Source of the DNA: UBA9988 sp964574105
GTDB lineage: Bacteria > Patescibacteriota > Minisyncoccia > Phycocordibacterales > UBA9988
Assembly (NCBI GenBank): GCA_964574105.1
Contig: CAZNKH010000013.1
Span: 1-13,683 of the forward strand
Reading direction: 5' to 3'
Length of the DNA: 13,683 nucleotides
Part shown: piece after piece, positions 12,790 to 13,683 of the stretch
How positions within the stretch are numbered: position 1 is the first letter of the stretch
Layout of the letters: each line of letters starts with the position of its first letter
Made by a program: the position numbers and the translations under genes
The notes under the pieces: generated by a model
Databases searched by the model: none
What the model was told of the DNA's origin: nothing
What the model saw: the letters and a program-made list of their open reading frames with translations, nothing else

Positions 12790-13683
12790 TTACTTGATGA
12801 GTGGCATCTGATTATGCGGAGTTCCACCGGTCTCAGTATCCATATAGTGGAAAATGAGTCGGATAGCAATGATTACCGCGAGAATAATTAGAAGGAGTAC
12901 CAGGAGACCAAAACACGGACTTCCCGTTCCGAGGTCAAATAGAAGACCAAGAGCGGCAAGCGCATTATCTGGTGTGGTGACAGCACTGGTTGTTGATGCC
13001 GCCATAAGTGCAGCATATTCATCTGTTGGGATACAGATAGTTGAAGTTGCATTAGGCTTATTAGGCTTAGAATTAGGCTTGGCAACCGCCGCGACCTGCT
13101 TCTTTGCAGGAGCCTTCACAACAGTCTTGTCAGGAGCCTTCACAACAGGGGCTGTTCCGGCAACAACAGTAATTTTAAGTTTTGCAGAAACATTTCTATC
13201 AACCGTCATTGCATTACTAATGTGTGCATTCACTCCAATCTCGTAGGTCCCCGGCTTGACTCTCGAACCAACAGTAAGAGGAATATTCATAATCGCCATG
13301 TCGCCTTCCGGACGATTGCCGATGCGCCAGAGGCGAGGATACAACCATCCACTCCCTGCGGAGCTGGTAAAATCATCGCCGGTGATGACCCACACAGTAG
13401 AAGTAGAGATCACTGCTGTCTTTCCGTTGTAAGAGAAACCAGCAGGAAGAGAAGCGATGGAGATCTCAACATTCTGAGCAGTCACTCTGCCGTAGTTACG
13501 AATAGAGAGAGAACCGACTGTGTTGGAATTAGCGCGAACTCGGGGGATAGCGCCGTTTTGCGCAACTGAGAGACGAGGATATGAGGAGCTGCCACTTGAA
13601 CTGCCACCTCCGCCTCCGCCACCTCCACCGCCACGGTTATCATCTTCCTCTTTGAGAAGACAGCCGCTGGTACAATTTGCACC
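12790..13683 (-). CDS. C-terminal part of a surface protein: Gly-rich linker, beta-sandwich domain, Ala/Pro/Lys spacer and membrane anchor
   Basis: The frame is open through the right window edge (297 codons visible), so the N-terminus lies outside; the GTG at 13485 is internal, not a real start. Order of parts: two cysteines in 'CTSGC' near the visible start, an acidic stretch (KEEDDN), ten consecutive glycines (13603-13632), a Ser-rich segment, then a domain of about 120 residues with beta-sandwich text such as 'LSIRNYGRVTAQNVEISI' and 'VKPGTYEIGVNAHISN', resembling the immunoglobulin-like NEW3/CARDB/DUF11 group. An Ala/Pro/Lys spacer follows with repeats (VVKAP twice, KPN three times), a short 'ICIPTDEYAALM' segment, and one membrane helix (about 12853-12912) with a basic cytoplasmic side. 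It is likely displayed outside the cell. I do not recognise a specific function. Confidence 0.85.
   Translation of the reverse strand, partial: GANCTSGCLLKEEDDNRGGGGGGGGGGSSSGSSSYPRLSVAQNGAIPRVRANSNTVGSLSIRNYGRVTAQNVEISIASLPAGFSYNGKTAVISTSTVWVITGDDFTSSAGSGWLYPRLWRIGNRPEGDMAIMNIPLTVGSRVKPGTYEIGVNAHISNAMTVDRNVSAKLKITVVAGTAPVVKAPDKTVVKAPAKKQVAAVAKPNSKPNKPNATSTICIPTDEYAALMAASTTSAVTTPDNALAALGLLFDLGTGSPCFGLLVLLLIILAVIIAIRLIFHYMDTETGGTPHNQMPLIK
13052..13081 (-). repeat. Short in-frame repeats encoding KPN units
   Basis: TTAGGCTTA occurs at 13052-13060 and 13061-13069, and TTAGGCTTG at 13073-13081. Read leftward these give the KPNSKPNKPN part of the extracellular spacer. Such low-complexity repeats commonly expand and contract by slippage, changing stalk length. 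Confidence 0.7.
13107..13148 (-). repeat. 18-bp direct repeat in the spacer of the surface protein
   Basis: CAGGAGCCTTCACAACAG is present at 13107-13124 and again at 13131-13148, identical over 18 bases with a 24-base (8-codon) period. It encodes the repeated VVKAP in the Ala/Pro/Lys stalk. Being in frame, gain or loss of a copy would lengthen or shorten the protein without breaking it. Confidence 0.85.
13603..13632 (-). repeat. Ten-glycine codon tract
   Basis: Ten consecutive GGN codons (mixed GGT, GGA and GGC) encode a flexible linker after the acidic segment of the surface protein. The third positions vary, so it is not a pure DNA repeat. This suggests the glycine run itself is selected, as in several CPR secreted proteins (the last point is general knowledge, not tested here). 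Confidence 0.8.

Noticed and set aside
12790..13485. A complete gene starting at GTG 13485
   Set aside because: The same frame continues without a stop to 13683 through coherent protein sequence (Gly linker and beta domain), so that GTG is internal.
1..13683. Recoded TGA (glycine) as in Gracilibacteria/SR1
   Set aside because: No in-frame TGA occurs in any of the ten genes, and glycine is encoded by GGN even in the ten-glycine tract.
1..13683. CRISPR arrays, insertion sequences, tRNA or rRNA genes
   Set aside because: I saw no regularly spaced repeats, transposase-like frames, terminal inverted repeats or cloverleaf sequences, and intergenic space is too small to hide most of them.

Overview
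The window carries ten protein-coding genes, two of them cut by its edges. It has no rRNA, tRNA, CRISPR array or insertion sequence that I can see. The gene set is typical of the Candidate Phyla Radiation (Patescibacteria, Parcubacteria-like): LemA plus DUF2207, groES-groEL, secG, an orphan membrane-anchored solute-binding protein, RNase J, a lone UvrD-type helicase-nuclease, YqeY, and a surface protein with a poly-glycine linker. This placement is inferred from gene content and protein style, with no phylogeny behind it. Reading frames fit the standard bacterial code. No frame contains an internal TGA, and all ten visible stops are TAA or TAG.

Layout. Positions 1-4152 are read leftward: groES, groEL, lemA, then a DUF2207 membrane protein that runs off the left edge. 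A near-perfect sigma-70-type promoter (TTGACA-16-TATAAT) sits before groES. A large inverted repeat lies between groES and groEL. A hairpin terminator follows groEL, and its far arm runs into an extended -10 promoter for lemA. Positions 4250-9273 are read rightward as a tight cluster (gaps of 18, 6 and 8 bases): secG, an oligopeptide-type solute-binding protein, RNase J and an MFS transporter. The groES and secG units diverge from a 97-base region whose -35 elements overlap in one palindrome.

The MFS gene converges on a 989-residue UvrD/AddB-like helicase with a C-terminal PD-(D/E)XK nuclease and four candidate Fe-S cysteines (9295-12264, leftward). That gene diverges from yqeY (12286-12735, rightward) across only 21 bases. 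A strong bidirectional terminator (12741-12777) separates yqeY from the C-terminal part of a leftward surface protein that continues past the right edge.

Functionally the window is mostly housekeeping: protein folding, secretion, RNA turnover, DNA repair and envelope proteins. I did not find a clear new multi-gene system. The points most worth checking are the compact regulatory arrangements (shared -35 palindrome, groES-groEL intercistronic helix, terminator-promoter overlap, 21-base divergent junction), the helicase-nuclease architecture, and residue changes in RNase J and GroEL.
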